Made by a program: the position numbers and the translations under genes. DNA of 64,000 nucleotides, taken from Plasmodiophora brassicae (lineage: Eukaryota > Endomyxa: Phytomyxea > Phytomyxea > Plasmodiophorida). Shown one piece after another: positions 33,901-44,689 of the stretch (its first letter is position 1; every line of letters starts with the position of its first letter). Below the pieces are notes generated by a model. The model saw only the letters and a list, made by a program, of their open reading frames with translations, made no database searches and was not told the origin of the DNA. The DNA is taken from NCBI GenBank assembly GCA_036867785.1, contig CP145410.1:1054001-1118000 (forward strand), given 5' to 3'.

Positions 33901-35601
33901 GAATCTAAACAGAAATAGTCGCTCTGATTAAATCCCAAACGGACAGGAACATCGGTTACCTTGAAGAAACGACAGTATTCGAGAATATGCAACAGCATCA
34001 TGTGAGCCAGATCCAGAAAGCCAATCTTCGATGTAAGACGGGGCGACCGATTCCAAACGTGCAACATCCAGCTTAACGGTTTGGAAAGCATCACTGTCAA
34101 GTGCGCCTAAGAGGCTTCCAAGAGCCGCAATGGATACGTCATGCCCAGCGTGGTTCGATATAATCTTTGCAATGCTCGCATGCTGTTGGCATCGTACTGC
34201 GGGCATGTGCGATAGAACCGCAACCGAACGAAGCAAGGCACATGACGCGTCATCCAGCCACTTCTTGTCACAGCGTGCGTCGGCCACGAATTCCAGGAAA
34301 GGGGTAACGCACGCCGAGAAGTCACACTGAGCATCGCCCAGCATCACAATAAGCATGCGTCGCAAGGTATCAGGACATTCGGGCGAATGCACATGGCTGA
34401 CGAATTGCACAATTCTCTGAGATCGATCATAAATCGACCCGGTTTTGCCACGAACAGATCGCAGCCAGGACGAGCGACCGCACAGTGGGAGCAGGATATC
34501 AGTGACGAATCGAGCCGAAAACTCGGGAGGAAAAGATGAGTTCAGAAGGGATTCGAGAATGTCGGATTTCATCCGCGACTCGCATAAGCCGTACTGGAGT
34601 AGAGGGTAGAGCCATTCGAAGTGGGTAGTTAGCTTGTACAGCAACGGCCACACCTGAGCAAGCTAACAACCAGCAAGTCAGCACGATGGTTCCGACGTGG
34701 GCAACGTGGGCACGAAACGAACCTCATCAGAACACTGTTCTTGGGTAACCGCTCCCCATAGTTCTATGTATGCGTCCCAGTCGTATCCCGGCAAATGTTG
34801 CCTATGGTTTGCAAGTAGGAACAACGCATGCTTTCGGTTTGGGGCCACACGAACGTTGAGTTCGTCAAGACACACTCTCGCAATCAACGATACCCAAGTG
34901 GTTCTGGTGTCGTCACTCGTCAGCCAGTCGTATATGGGGACGGAGAAGTGCACTAGAAGCAGCAATGCAGACTTGTCGAATTTGTCCAGCGTCGCCAGTC
35001 GCCCATGTACCAATTCTATAAATTCGGGCGGAAATCCCTGCGACTCGTAGAGCCCGGGAAGAAGGGCACGAGCACAGTGAAGCGACCGGTCACCTGTGGA
35101 TACCAAGGCAACGTCAAGGCCGGCAGAAAACAGTTCTCCTGCGAAGACTCGAGCACGAGACGAGAGACGCTTCGACATATCCACAGCTAGACGTGTTACG
35201 GCAACGTAGTCATCGGTCTCGATACCTTGTCGACAGACGAACGACACGCGATCGAACACGTTCGGGAACTGAGACGCAGTCTCGGCAACCAACTGGCAGA
35301 TCTCAGCCCTCGCTGTGGCGCCGTTCTCATGCAACGTCGGAAGAAGACGATCCTGAACGAACCTAGACGCAAGATCACCCAGAATGCCACGCGTTTGAAC
35401 TGTCGCGGTCTCGAGTAGAACCGACACCAGACGAAAGGCAGTAACGGTGCGATACGTCGACGACAGCAGACGGTCAGCAGCCGTCACCCGGCACTCGTTC
35501 GGCACGAGGGCCACCAGCGCTCTGCATGCTGCAATAGGAAGACTGGCACCCAGTCCCGGCACCTGCTCGAGAAGAATGTCGGCGGGATCCTGCCTGGTCA
35601 T
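30953..35601 (-). CDS. TRM3: tRNA (guanosine-18-2'-O)-methyltransferase TRM3/TARBP1
   Basis: A long minus-strand gene. About 4 kb encodes helical HEAT/ARM-like repeats (for example LVALVPNECRVTAADRLL, FPPEFIELVHGRLATLDKF). The 3' end encodes a SPOUT (SpoU) methyltransferase domain: LFTSLSVTSHNWL, LQGDGYTIVGLEQS, CALLLGIERTG (SAM loop) and CLEIPQLGVVRSLNVHVSG, completed across intron 31003-31069 by AISMWQYCQQH. This matches TARBP1/Trm3, which methylates G18 of certain tRNAs. The start is set at ATG 35601 (MTRQDPADILLEQVPG). An in-frame ATG at 35754 is an alternative. Internal introns are short and not all were placed. It lies just downstream of the NDUFA7-like gene on the same strand. Confidence 0.9.
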
Positions 35602-35839
35602 GCTGGCGACCTTCAAGCGACCAGCACCACGGGCAATTCCGCGCGGAACTTTGAATTTGCGTCGCGGGTGCACTGTGCAGCAGTCGCGGATCGCGCAGAC
35701 CGTGGCCAAACAGGAGCTGGAACGGGCCAGACCCAAACCCCGTATATCTCCCATCAACGATTGGCACTTTCTACTGAGCAGTGGGAATAATCGACAGTCG
35801 CAACCGAGACAGCGGTAGTAAGAATGGCCTGATGAGAAT

Positions 35840-36319
35840 CTAATCCTCGTTGACGAACTTTGCGCAACCTTTCGGGTCATAGCGGCGCCCGAACGTGACG
35901 GGAATCTTGTTCTTCTCGGCGAACTCGAGGATTTCAGCGGCGCCCTCCTCGCTCATCCAGACCGGGCGGGGCAGATGCGCTGGACCGATAAGGTCTTCCG
36001 CGGGGATGCCCTCCGGTTGGCCGCCCTTGATCGTCTCCTTTAGCTTGTTGTCGATAATAATTTCGGGATTTGGGGCGGCCGCTGGGTTCCGAGGAAAATA
36101 CGCAATGTTGAAACGGCGGTCCACTTCGCCATCGGGCAGGCGAGGCGGGCCTAGCGACCTGTGTACACGCAATCATAAGACAGGTGCCCGCACAGACGCG
36201 TATTGGCGTATCGACGGTGGTGCCCTGCGCGTCTGCTTCGGGATGTACGGCATGCTCTCCGGGTTCACCGTCCAGATACGCTTGATCTTGGAGTAGATAC
36301 GTGACCACAACGACGACAT
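35840..36319 (-). CDS. Probable complex I accessory subunit, NDUFA7/B14.5a-like
   Basis: Two exons encode 146 aa (intron 36159-36197, 39 nt). The N-terminus MSSLWSRIYSKIKRIW is basic and amphipathic, fitting mitochondrial targeting. The segment LGPPRLPDGEVDRRFNIAYFPR resembles the B14.5a motif PPxLPxGPxHxLxxNYYxxRD followed by a PP..I block (here APNPEIIID). The acidic C-terminal half (VWMSEEGAAEILEFAEKN) is not in the animal subunit. If correct, it is a supernumerary subunit of NADH:ubiquinone oxidoreductase at the inner membrane. Identity rests on one motif, so another small mitochondrial protein is possible. Confidence 0.5.
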
Positions 36320-36619
36320 GACGACGGGCGACGATCTCCACTCACCAGTTCGTCGGGTAATTCGAATTTGTGACTAGAAGGCGCAATTTTTTGCTGCACT
36401 GGTACCCCAGTCCTGATGTGCATTGTCCTTACATCGCCGCCGACGTTCCCGCATGCTGTACGTGCGTTTCTAATTCAACTGATAAACAGCACATATTGAC
36501 GCATCGGCAGCACGGGACGGTGACGTGTGTTGATTGGAACATGGCACGCGCCTTGGAAGAGTACGACCTGCCAAAGGGCAACTGGAAGTCCAGTTTCTTG
36601 ACAGCGGGTGCCCTTTGAA

Positions 36620-37934
36620 ATGGCAACGAACGAAGCGCGTTCGGGGACGGAGGCGCTGCCTGCTGTTGCGAGTCGGGCTGTCGACGCGGCTGTCGACCAC
36701 GTTGTCCGCGTTACGCGCCAAGAGGAGAAAGTGGTCGAGAAGCGCCCTTTCCTCAACAACATTATCCGTATTCTCAACAGTGGCCAGTTCGACGACATCC
36801 AACCACAGCTGCTTGATTCGGAGCGCCTATACCTTGAAAGGCTCCGGAATGAACGTCGAGAAGTGTACGAGCGTGTCAGGAAGGCAACCAAGCACTGGGA
36901 AGAATTGAGGTGCCGCATGGAGGAAGAAATAGCCACTCTACAGGAGCAGGAGAACCGCGACCTTCAGGAGGCTCGCCAAAGAGAAATTGCAAAGCGGGAG
37001 GCATTGCGAGTTTCCATCGCAGAGGCAGCCCGTACCAAACGTGAATACCGTTTACACCAGCGAGACGAGCTTGCTGAGAAGAGACGTCAGTCCAGGGCTG
37101 AAATTCTCCGCTGGTCGAGACGGACCAATATGGCCGACGTTGAGAGTTTCTCATTGCCCACCAAAGGAACGTCATTGGAAAGTGATACGGAAGACGACAG
37201 TCGACGCAAAGCCCGGCGGCCGAATCCCGTCCCGACTGAAACTCATCGACGGGTCCTACGGCAGGCGGAAGAGCAGAAGCGAGAACGAATCGAGCTGACC
37301 GAGACAGCCGCGAAGAAGCTTGCAAAACGCTACGAATATGGAGATCGCGTCCGTCTAATGCATGCTCCAGTAGTGTCGCCAGGTTTGACTCCGCCCTTGG
37401 AAATGTCGGCCCCCATTTCTGACATGAGTTTGCAGCTTTGCAGAGCGAACTCGCAGAGCGCATCGAACGGATCTATCATCCTCCACACGTTAGGCAGCCG
37501 GTCGACGTTCGCTCGCTGTACCCGGTGCCTGTAACTGGGAGGACGGGAAGGCTGCCAGCTACCGATGGCAGCGGGGCAGACGACGATGCCCCAGCAAAGG
37601 CTACTGTCCCAGACTATCTGACGGAGATGCAAAAGAAGAGATTGCATGCTGCGAAGCGTAAGGTTCACTGCAATTGACCTGACGAGGCGTTAACCCTGAT
37701 TGCAATTTGACAACAGCGACGAATGAGACGGAGACCCGTGCTGATGTACTTGCTCGGATCCAGTCCCTCGATGATTCGATCAGGCAGAAAGAGACTGCAT
37801 TACGGCGCCCTGATGCCACGGCTGTGGCGCTTGCCGACGACCTCTCGCGTCTGTCAGTTCTGTACCTTACCACAATCTCCAGCAAGATCCAACTCTGCGA
37901 TATGGTTCGAAACGGTGACGATATCCCGTCGTAA
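36620..37934 (+). CDS. Coiled-coil protein of unknown function
   Basis: Three exons encode 393 aa (introns 37370-37443 and 37658-37716). The protein is dominated by charged helices (YLERLRNERREVYERVRKAT, EELRCRMEEEIATLQEQENR, KREYRLHQRDELAEKRRQSR) with a Pro/Arg-rich insert near residues 185-215. The perfect GTAAGG donor at 37658 adds a further helical exon (DVLARIQSLDDSIRQKE, TTISSKIQLCDMV). No family is recognised. Cytoskeletal or flagellar proteins often look like this, but nothing proves it. The plus-strand region 36370-36619 upstream contains a short open frame (36541-36618) that may be a leader exon. Confidence 0.55.
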
Positions 37935-38687
37935 AGATGCTCTGCCTGAGCAAAACGTATGCAGGAATCCATGTTGTGCAATCCGAACCGACTGCCGCCC
38001 AATGTGTCCATTTCGCAATGAAAACACCACATTTTGTCGAATCACTCTGCCGTTGCCCAAACGCTATGACCGCTTACCGATCAGCCGCGTCCCCTCCACG
38101 CAGCCGGCTAGCGCTGTGTTGCTGAGGCTGTTCGATTTAGAATTTGATATGAGTGTTGCGAACGTAAGGTCAACGAGGCACATGTGCTCGGGTGAGCTTC
38201 AACTCGAAGGTTTTATGTGATTCGCATGTCGCTATGCCTCCCTGTATCTGATGACAGCGCCCAACAACGTCGGCGCTATCATGCGTTACGAGAGGACTGC
38301 ATTTCGCGAGATTAGTTGCGAACTGCGCGGAGCGTCCGACTCTGAAGACGTTTTCGGACCTGATCCTTCGCCAATGGGATCCGTTCAACTCCGTAGGTTC
38401 ACTACGTCCAGTTTCGATTCAGACATCTTTTGAAACTAAGTCCGAACGTTATACAAATGAAGCAGAACTACCGCTGGAGTGCCTTGTCACGAATTTGGCT
38501 GGCAGTGGGTCGGCTTACGGATGTCTCTTGAGGGAGTCGTAACCCACAGATATTATATAATGTGATCGTGTTCGCAGCCGTATTGCAATGAAGAAAATGG
38601 AGTGTTGCATTCCGCCAGGAACCGATTCGCATGGTCACTTCGCATGCCGATCGACGCTCGGAGTCTGGTTGATTTTTGCGGTGGTGT
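37935..38687. other. Spacer with weak, unresolved coding signal
   Basis: About 750 bases lack a gene I can reconstruct. On the plus strand, 38251-38433 stays open with reasonable composition (MTAPNNVGAIMRYERTAFREI), and 38108-38160 could be an exon ending at a GTAAGG site near 38164. I could not join them into one frame. The 3' part contains an AT-rich element (tattatataatg, about 38,551-38,562) that may be promoter DNA for the BolA gene. Confidence 0.3.
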
Positions 38688-38711
38688 ATGCAGCGTCACT
38701 GGGCACGTCTA

Positions 38712-39120
38712 ATGGCGACAGTCGCGGACGGGCCAGTTGCAACCGCCATACGCGACAAGCTCTCGAAAGCGTTCTCGCCCGTGCATCTTCTCGTTATCAA
38801 CGAGAGTTCGTCACATAACGTTCCCCGTGGTTCAGAGGTAATTGGCCGGAGCGCGGAGCTCGCGTCGACAAGCTCGTCATTTATTAGTATGTTTCTGTCA
38901 GACGCACTTCAAAGTGTTTGTCGTGACGCCGGCATTCGAAGGCATCTCCTCCATTGATCGCCACCGGTCTGTTCAGAAGGTGCTTGCAGAGGAACTCAAG
39001 GGCGGCGTTCACGCGCTATCAATTATTGCCAAGACGCCAGCGCAATGGTCATCAGACGATAATGTACCTGCGTCCCCGGCTTGCATGGGTGGCGATGGAA
39101 CTTTCAGCCGGAAACATTAA
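38712..39120 (+). CDS. BOLA1: BolA-like protein (BOLA1 type)
   Basis: Two exons encode 114 aa (intron 38838-38901, 64 nt). The BolA fold is unambiguous: IRDKLSKAFSPVHLLVINESSSHNV then PRGSE spliced to THFKVFVVTPAFEGISSIDRH, LAEELKGGVHALSIIAKTPAQW. The family invariant His in the C-terminal VHAL motif is present. BolA proteins bind monothiol glutaredoxins through a shared Fe-S cluster and act in Fe-S maturation. BOLA1 homologues are mitochondrial. An upstream in-frame ATG at 38688 would add MQRHWARL, a short basic leader, so the start is uncertain. A TATA-like element lies ~150 bases upstream. Confidence 0.9.
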
Positions 39121-39255
39121 ACAGGTCCCATGATATTCCACGGCACATGTGCTATATGGAGTGCGCCCTAGTATTTTCACCTGACGGAGTCCGCGGAGTC
39201 CGAGGAAAGTCCGGCGACGGAGGTGAGAGAATCGGTTTCTGATTGCACCAGCGTC

Positions 39256-39846
39256 ATGGCAAGCGAGAAGGCCGTCAAGGACAAGTCGTCCAATCCGATG
39301 ATGGACATTCGGATTGAGAAGCTTGTCCTGAACATCTCTATCGGCGGTGGTGACCGTTTGACGCGTGCTGCGACGGTGTTGAAGGAGCTCACTGACCAGG
39401 AGCCCGTCTTCTCCAAGGGTTAGCCAGTGACTTCTATTATACGTGTTTTGTAGACGTCCTCTAATTCGCTCGCAGCTCGTTACACTGTCCGATCGTTCTC
39501 CATTCGTCGTAATGAGAAGATCGCGACGCACGTCACTGTTCGCGGTGAGAAGGCTGAGAAGCTCGTCAATCTCGGCCTTCGCGTTAAGGACTACGAGATT
39601 AAGGCGAAGAACTTCTCCGACACGGGCAACTTCGGTTTCGGTATCGAGGAGCACATCGATCTCGGTGTTAAGTACGACCCGGCGATCGGTATTTACGGCA
39701 TGGACTTCTACGTCGTCCTGTCGCGACCCGGTGGCCGGGTCGCCGTTCGCAAGCACAAGCGTGGCCGCGTCGGCAAGAAGCACCGCGTCACCAAGGCTGA
39801 GGCGATGAAATGGGTGCAGGCCAAGTTCCAGACCGCCATTCTGTAA
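39256..39846 (+). CDS. RPL11: 60S ribosomal protein L11 (uL5)
   Basis: Two exons encode 177 aa (human 178). Matches run throughout: [34 protein letters not shown], then across intron 39419-39475 [39 protein letters not shown] and [12 protein letters not shown]. Codons are strongly biased to C/G-ending forms, stronger than in neighbours, as expected of a highly expressed gene. uL5 contacts 5S rRNA in the central protuberance of the large subunit. The 3' flank 39847-39937 is a short convergent spacer. Confidence 0.98.
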
Positions 39847-39937
39847 ACTTGAATGTGCACTTTCGTACCAAAAGTCACTACACCCAATACATCCTACTCT
39901 AATTTCATACGTCGTCCCGCTTTAATGTTCTTTATAG

Positions 39938-40706
39938 CTAATGACGAGCGATAACTGTCGTCGCTCCACCCGATTCAATCGCCTCGATCTCGTCATCAGT
40001 AATCATCTTTCGCGAGTACCGTGCTGGAGTTGGTTCATACGGGGACGTCGCGGGCGGCGTACTATCGACATTACGGTCGCGGCTGGCCCGACTCTTCTGA
40101 CTGCCAACCTTAGGGGATACGTCTTCATGCTGCCTATCGGGACCGTATCGGAACTGGATCAGCGGTCGGTACGCAGACGCCTGTGACGATAATGCTGTCG
40201 ATGGCGATTTCGTTGATGTTGGAGGCGCTGGTTGCGACCTCGTCGGAGGCGTCTTCTTAGTATCTGGTTCCGGAGCAGAGGGACGCGGCCCCGTAGCATC
40301 GTCGATGGACAATATATCGTCTCCAACCTTAATTACCTGTTTGCCGACAAGTCAGGAACACATTGGGGCTGATCCGCTGTCCATAAAATGGAGCAACCTG
40401 GCCGGGCTTTGCGAAGACCTCCTTGACAACTCCAGAGGACGACGACCGAATATCAACACTGACCTGAAGGTTACCGCGTCAACAAGCGCAACGAGTACTG
40501 CCGCGTACGCCAACCTTGTCCGTCTCCGCGATAGCGACAACGTCATCAACGGCGACCTGATCGCCCACGTTTTTCACGATTTCAACGATCTCACCCTCGG
40601 TGATCGAGTCGCCCAGCGAAGGTAGCACAACCTTCGACGCCATCCATCGTGACTGGACGCGACCCCCCACCCACATCCGCATCGTCGTTGCCATGCATCT
40701 CATCAT
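39938..40706 (-). CDS. Lipoyl domain fused to an MRPS36/KGD4 adaptor
   Basis: Three exons encode 218 aa (introns 40464-40514 and 40337-40397). Residues 1-22 are basic with several Met and no acidic residue, a likely mitochondrial presequence. Residues ~25-98 are a complete E2-type lipoyl domain: VVLPSLGDSITEGEI, VGDQVAVDDVVAIAETDK with the lipoyl Lys at 64, then SSGVVKEVFAKPGQVIKVGDDIL. A Pro/Ser/Thr linker (100-140) leads to PLIQFRYGPDR (144-154) and ARYSRKMITDDEIEAIESGG (191-210), which match both ends of MRPS36/KGD4 (PLIRFPDRRD and KYRRKLVSQEEMEFIQRGG). There is no E2 catalytic domain and no room for one. MRPS36 links E3 to the 2-oxoglutarate dehydrogenase core. A fusion would carry its own lipoyl arm. 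Start ATG 40706. Confidence 0.85.
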
Positions 40707-41183
40707 CACTACCGGAGAGAGACGCCTCAATCCTGCTTGCGCCAAATTGAAATACTCCGTCCCTGTCCAACTGTCAAAACGAGTAAAACAGGCGGCGATG
40801 TGAGGTTTATTGACTGTCGGTCTATCGCAGGGATAACACTGGGCGACTATGCTGTCAAACAAGACATCGGTTTCGAATCTACCTAGCAGCATTGGCGTAC
40901 TATGCTTTGGCGGGACAGGTAGAGGTGGTGCCGTGGTTGTTAGGTAAACAAATTGACAAGAGTTCTGACCCACATGGCATGGCGCCTTGGCAACTTAGCG
41001 TTTGTGGGCCAGAAACTACGTAGTCGTCGACTTGCAGTCGCGTCAAGCGAATCTCAAAACGTAGGCCCCATCGTAAACTCAAGAACGTCGGTGGGGGGTT
41101 TATTGCGAGAACCGCATTGGTTCGGTGCGTGGTCAGACAACGCAATCCGACGCGACATGTGAAGACGCGCGAACGTCGGCGCA

Positions 41184-42865
41184 TTACGCCTTGGCAGGAG
41201 GGCGCGATGAGGCCGTCGGCACAGCTTTGCGCGAGTCACTTCTCTGCAGAGGGAACTGCGGCCGGACTGACTCGATCTTTGGAAACGCCATCGTAAGGTC
41301 GAAGAACGCGTCTGGCGCTGTGGAAAACACATCGTCATGCACATGACAAGCGCCTACGGTGAATGTTTACCAAGGCAGTCGGGCCTGTTGAACAGACGAT
41401 TGAAGTTTTCACGATCGATTGTTAGGAACAGCGATCGGCAGACTGCCGTTACAGCCGCTTTCCGTTTCGTGTCGCCCTTGACCATAAGGCCAACTTCGCC
41501 GAAGTAACTGCCCTTCTCGCGTTTCGTGGCGACACCTTTACTGGAGGTGATGGACACAGCACTGCCGGCGAGTCAATGCGGGCCATCAGGTAGACAATCC
41601 AGAAGTTCGGTTCCCTACCCGTCAGCAATCATAAAGAAACGATCGCTTTCGTCGCCTTCCTTGAAGATGCAATCACCAGCCTGGAAGACTTCAACCTTGG
41701 AAACCTTCGATACTTCGTCGAGTATTTCGTCGGACAACGCGTCGAAGAACGACTTGGAGTACTTGCGGAATTGGCGGGCGATCGTGTCCTTCGTTTTAGA
41801 TGCTACGTACTTGTGTACGACGCTGTCAACTTGCATGAAGCGGTCAAAGTCTGTGGCAAACAGTTCTAGCAACGAGCCACGTCAGTAGAGCAACTTGCGC
41901 ACACGTGGCAGGAGCGTCCCATAGAGAATGCAGGCTTTCGTCGATACGACAGTCGACGTTCTTGGGATTTGCATCATCATAGCGATCTCACCGAAACCTG
42001 TACGTGTTTAGCGCAACGATGAGCGCAGAGGCCCGACCACATTTCCATACACTGGCCTGGCTTGATTGTGCTTAGAACGAGGTTACCTATGGCGTCATCA
42101 GAAGGGTGCCTATGGCAAATATTGGTGAAGCGCTTACCAGAGCGCGCCTCGAGCTCTCCGCGTTCGACGATATAGAGCGATTTCCCCGTGTCGCCCTCTT
42201 TGACAGCTGTTTCGCCAGCGCGTACGCCACGTATGTGGACCATGTCAGCGAACATCTCGAGGTTGTGCTTTGTGACGCCCTTGAACATGTCCATGGACTT
42301 AAGGACGTCGTACGCCCTGGTCAATCGAAGCGCCTCCATCACGGCCCCCAAGTCGATCGCGCCATGTTCTTCGGTCTGCATTGCGGCCATGGCACGACGG
42401 CCCAGCTGCAATACTTCAACGTCAGCGCACGCCTTAAGCGTGTACTGGCGCGTTTCGCTGGAGCTCTTCCCATGGACTACGTCCGCCCCGAATATGTCGC
42501 CTGGAGCTAGCGTGCACAAGATCGATGTCAACCCGTTATCGTCGGCTGCAGTGACCTTGATTGCTTTTCCTTTGCATATCACGCCCCAGTAGTCGGCTCT
42601 CTGTCATCGACCATCAGATGTAGCACAGAACAAGCATTTACCGATCGGTTACGTCTCCGGCGCCATGGATAGTTGTGCCTGTGGCATGGAAGGACGTTGA
42701 CATCTTCGCCGCGAGCTTGGATAACATGTTGTCGTCGAAGAAGGCGCCCAGTGGTGTTATGCGTAGTATGCTGGTATACTTGCTGTCCCTGGTGGCTTGG
42801 TCGACCCTTACAGGCACCTTACCGTCCGCACCCGCCGTCGTCCCAGCAGTACCTGCGCTGGCCAT
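41184..42865 (-). CDS. Protein with three cyclic-nucleotide-binding domains, no kinase domain
   Basis: A multi-exon minus-strand gene starting at ATG 42865. CNBD 1: LGAFFDDNMLSKLAAKM, spliced to ADYWGVICKGKA, LAPGDIFGADVV (phosphate-binding cassette degenerate). CNBD 2: MFKGVTKHNLEMFADMV, GETAVKEGDTGKSLYIV and FGEIAMMMQIPRTSTVV, a good cassette with its Arg. CNBD 3: DEILDEVSKVSKVEVFQAGD, CIFKEGDESDRFFMI and YFGEVGLMVKGDTKRKAAV, also with Arg. The C-terminal exon after a GTAAAC donor near 41372 is short (PDAFFDLTMAFPK, PPAKA) and ends at 41184. No kinase, channel or dimerisation/docking motif was seen. It resembles the regulatory half of PKG-like proteins or unusual PKA-R relatives. Exact exons in 41,880-42,000 are uncertain. 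Confidence 0.75.
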
Positions 42866-43064
42866 GGATGCCGACCCTTTCTCAGACCCGCCCGTCGGTG
42901 ATAGCGACAGCTGGCCGGGATCTGGTCTCGTGCCAACCGGAGGTACTGTCGCGAAGGTCGCCTTCTCTAGTTGAGTTTACGAACCATCGGTATCGCGAGA
43001 GGGTACCTTCAGTCGCGTTCAGTAATGATAGATATCTTGTATTTACTGTATTCTATGGCTCGGG

Positions 43065-44381
43065 TTACTGTATTGCTCGAAATGGATTTGCAGAACGTCG
43101 AACGTGCTTCTGGAACGCCAGCTCCTCGCCAGACAAGCTGGCGCCGCCCGCCTTGTTGCCGTCGTCAATAATCAGCAGCGGCGGCTGGACGCGCCCGGTG
43201 GTTGCTAGGCCTCGGGTGGCATGTATCCAGTCCGGCTCTGTGCCTTTGCTACCGCTCGGTGCAGGTCTCCCACTGGAGATGGCCTTCGGCCTGCTGATTG
43301 GCGCTGCCACAGCAGTTGACGATAATGCCGTTGTGGAGGGCAAATTTGTTGGCGAGCTGGAGCGTACATTGGTCCCTGGATGGAGCGTGGCCGCACCCGA
43401 CACGACCGCGGCCGCTGAAGGCGCCGCGTCATGCTGCTTGTGGGTCAGTTGCTGGTATTTCTTCTGCATGAGTTGCAGCTGCTGCTGTAGAGTCAGGTTA
43501 AGCGCCTCGAACTTGCTCGCAAGCGATTCCGCTTCCTTGGCTTGGTTCTGCACTCGAGCCAACGCGGAACGGCATTCGGATAGCTCGGTGGCGCGCGCTT
43601 GCAGGTCGCGTTCCCGGGCGGCTACAGTATTGAGTGCTTCGTCACGGTCGCGAACCGCCTGGTTAGCCTCATCTCGCCACATGTTCTGCGCATCCGAGTC
43701 AGAACCAACGTGGTACGGATCTGACTGGGCCACACGAACGCGTTCGTTCTCGGCGGCCTTCAGTTCCGATCGCAATTTGGACATTGACGAGCGCGACGCC
43801 GCTGCGTCAGCCTCACCGCGGCGCCTGGCAGATGCCACTAAAGAGGTTGCTGTCTCTAGTTGCTCCTGGAGCGTCTGTCCCCAGGGCGAGGTTATAAGCG
43901 ACATGTCGAGTCGATCCGGAACAATGCACCCACCTGTATATCTTTCTCCACTCGCAAACGCGCTGCCTTCTCTGTAGCGTACAGTCGTTGCGTTCGTGCT
44001 GAACGTGCTTCAGCTTCTTTCGCTGTCTCTCGACATTCTTTCAGGCTCTCGATGGTTGCGTTCTGATCCTAGGAACGACACGCCATCAGCGTGCTGATAG
44101 ACCTTTGCAAATTCGAACCAGTACATCGATGGTCCTGTGCAGCGTCTGGGTGGAAGATTGCTCGTGCTCAAGTTGTTGGGCCAATTCAGACGCTTTCGCT
44201 TGAGCTGCCGCTAATGCTGTAATCTTCTCTTGCAACTCTTCGTTAAATTTCGCCCTGGCTCGCCAGAGGACATTGGCTGCGGATTCATACAAGGACTGGT
44301 AGTTAATTTCGAGATCTGCTCCATGGTTACCAAAGAATGCAGTTTCTAAGCGCGGCACCTACCAAGTTTGTCCAAATCCAT
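43065..44381 (-). CDS. Coiled-coil protein of unknown function
   Basis: At least five exons. The start ATG at 44381 encodes MDLDKL, joined by a 47-nt intron to DLEINYQSLYESAANVLWRARAKF, ITALAAAQAKASELAQQLEHEQS, then ATIESLKECRETAKEAEARSARTQ and QTLQEQLETATSLVASARRRG. Long heptad-like helices run to ~residue 260 (VRDRDEALNTVAARERDLQA, LNLTLQQQLQLMQKKYQQL). The last ~130 residues are low-complexity Ser/Pro/Thr/Ala and disordered. No catalytic motif was seen. The plus strand is open for 434 codons across the same stretch, which is a shadow. Function unknown. Confidence 0.6.
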
Positions 44382-44689
44382 TAGATCCAGATAACGCGGG
44401 CACTTGTCCAGATTGAGAAGACGGCCTGAGAATGGGTTGCGTTATATCTCAGGGATTTGTTTGCGCGCACAGGTTGGGCTATACCCTGGCGTCTCAGAGA
44501 AACGCCTCTGGGATCATCGCATGACCCGTCACGTCCTGGCCCTTTACAGTGTATCTCGACTACGTTCCTTAGGGGGCACGTCCATGTGATCCGATAGCAC
44601 GATTCCTGAAGGTAAAGAATACATAACCATTCGACATGGGCAGCACAGACAGTCCCTGACAAACCTCTCCCGTATTACCATCGCAGATA

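Noticed and set aside
39938-40706. A normal DLST (E2) gene
   Set aside because: The spliced product is only 218 aa and has the MRPS36/KGD4 motif where the ~230-aa acyltransferase domain would be.
42673-43977. 434-residue plus-strand ORF
   Set aside because: It is antisense to a coiled-coil gene with clear heptads and splice sites on the minus strand, and its own sequence is Ser/Cys/Arg-rich without protein character.
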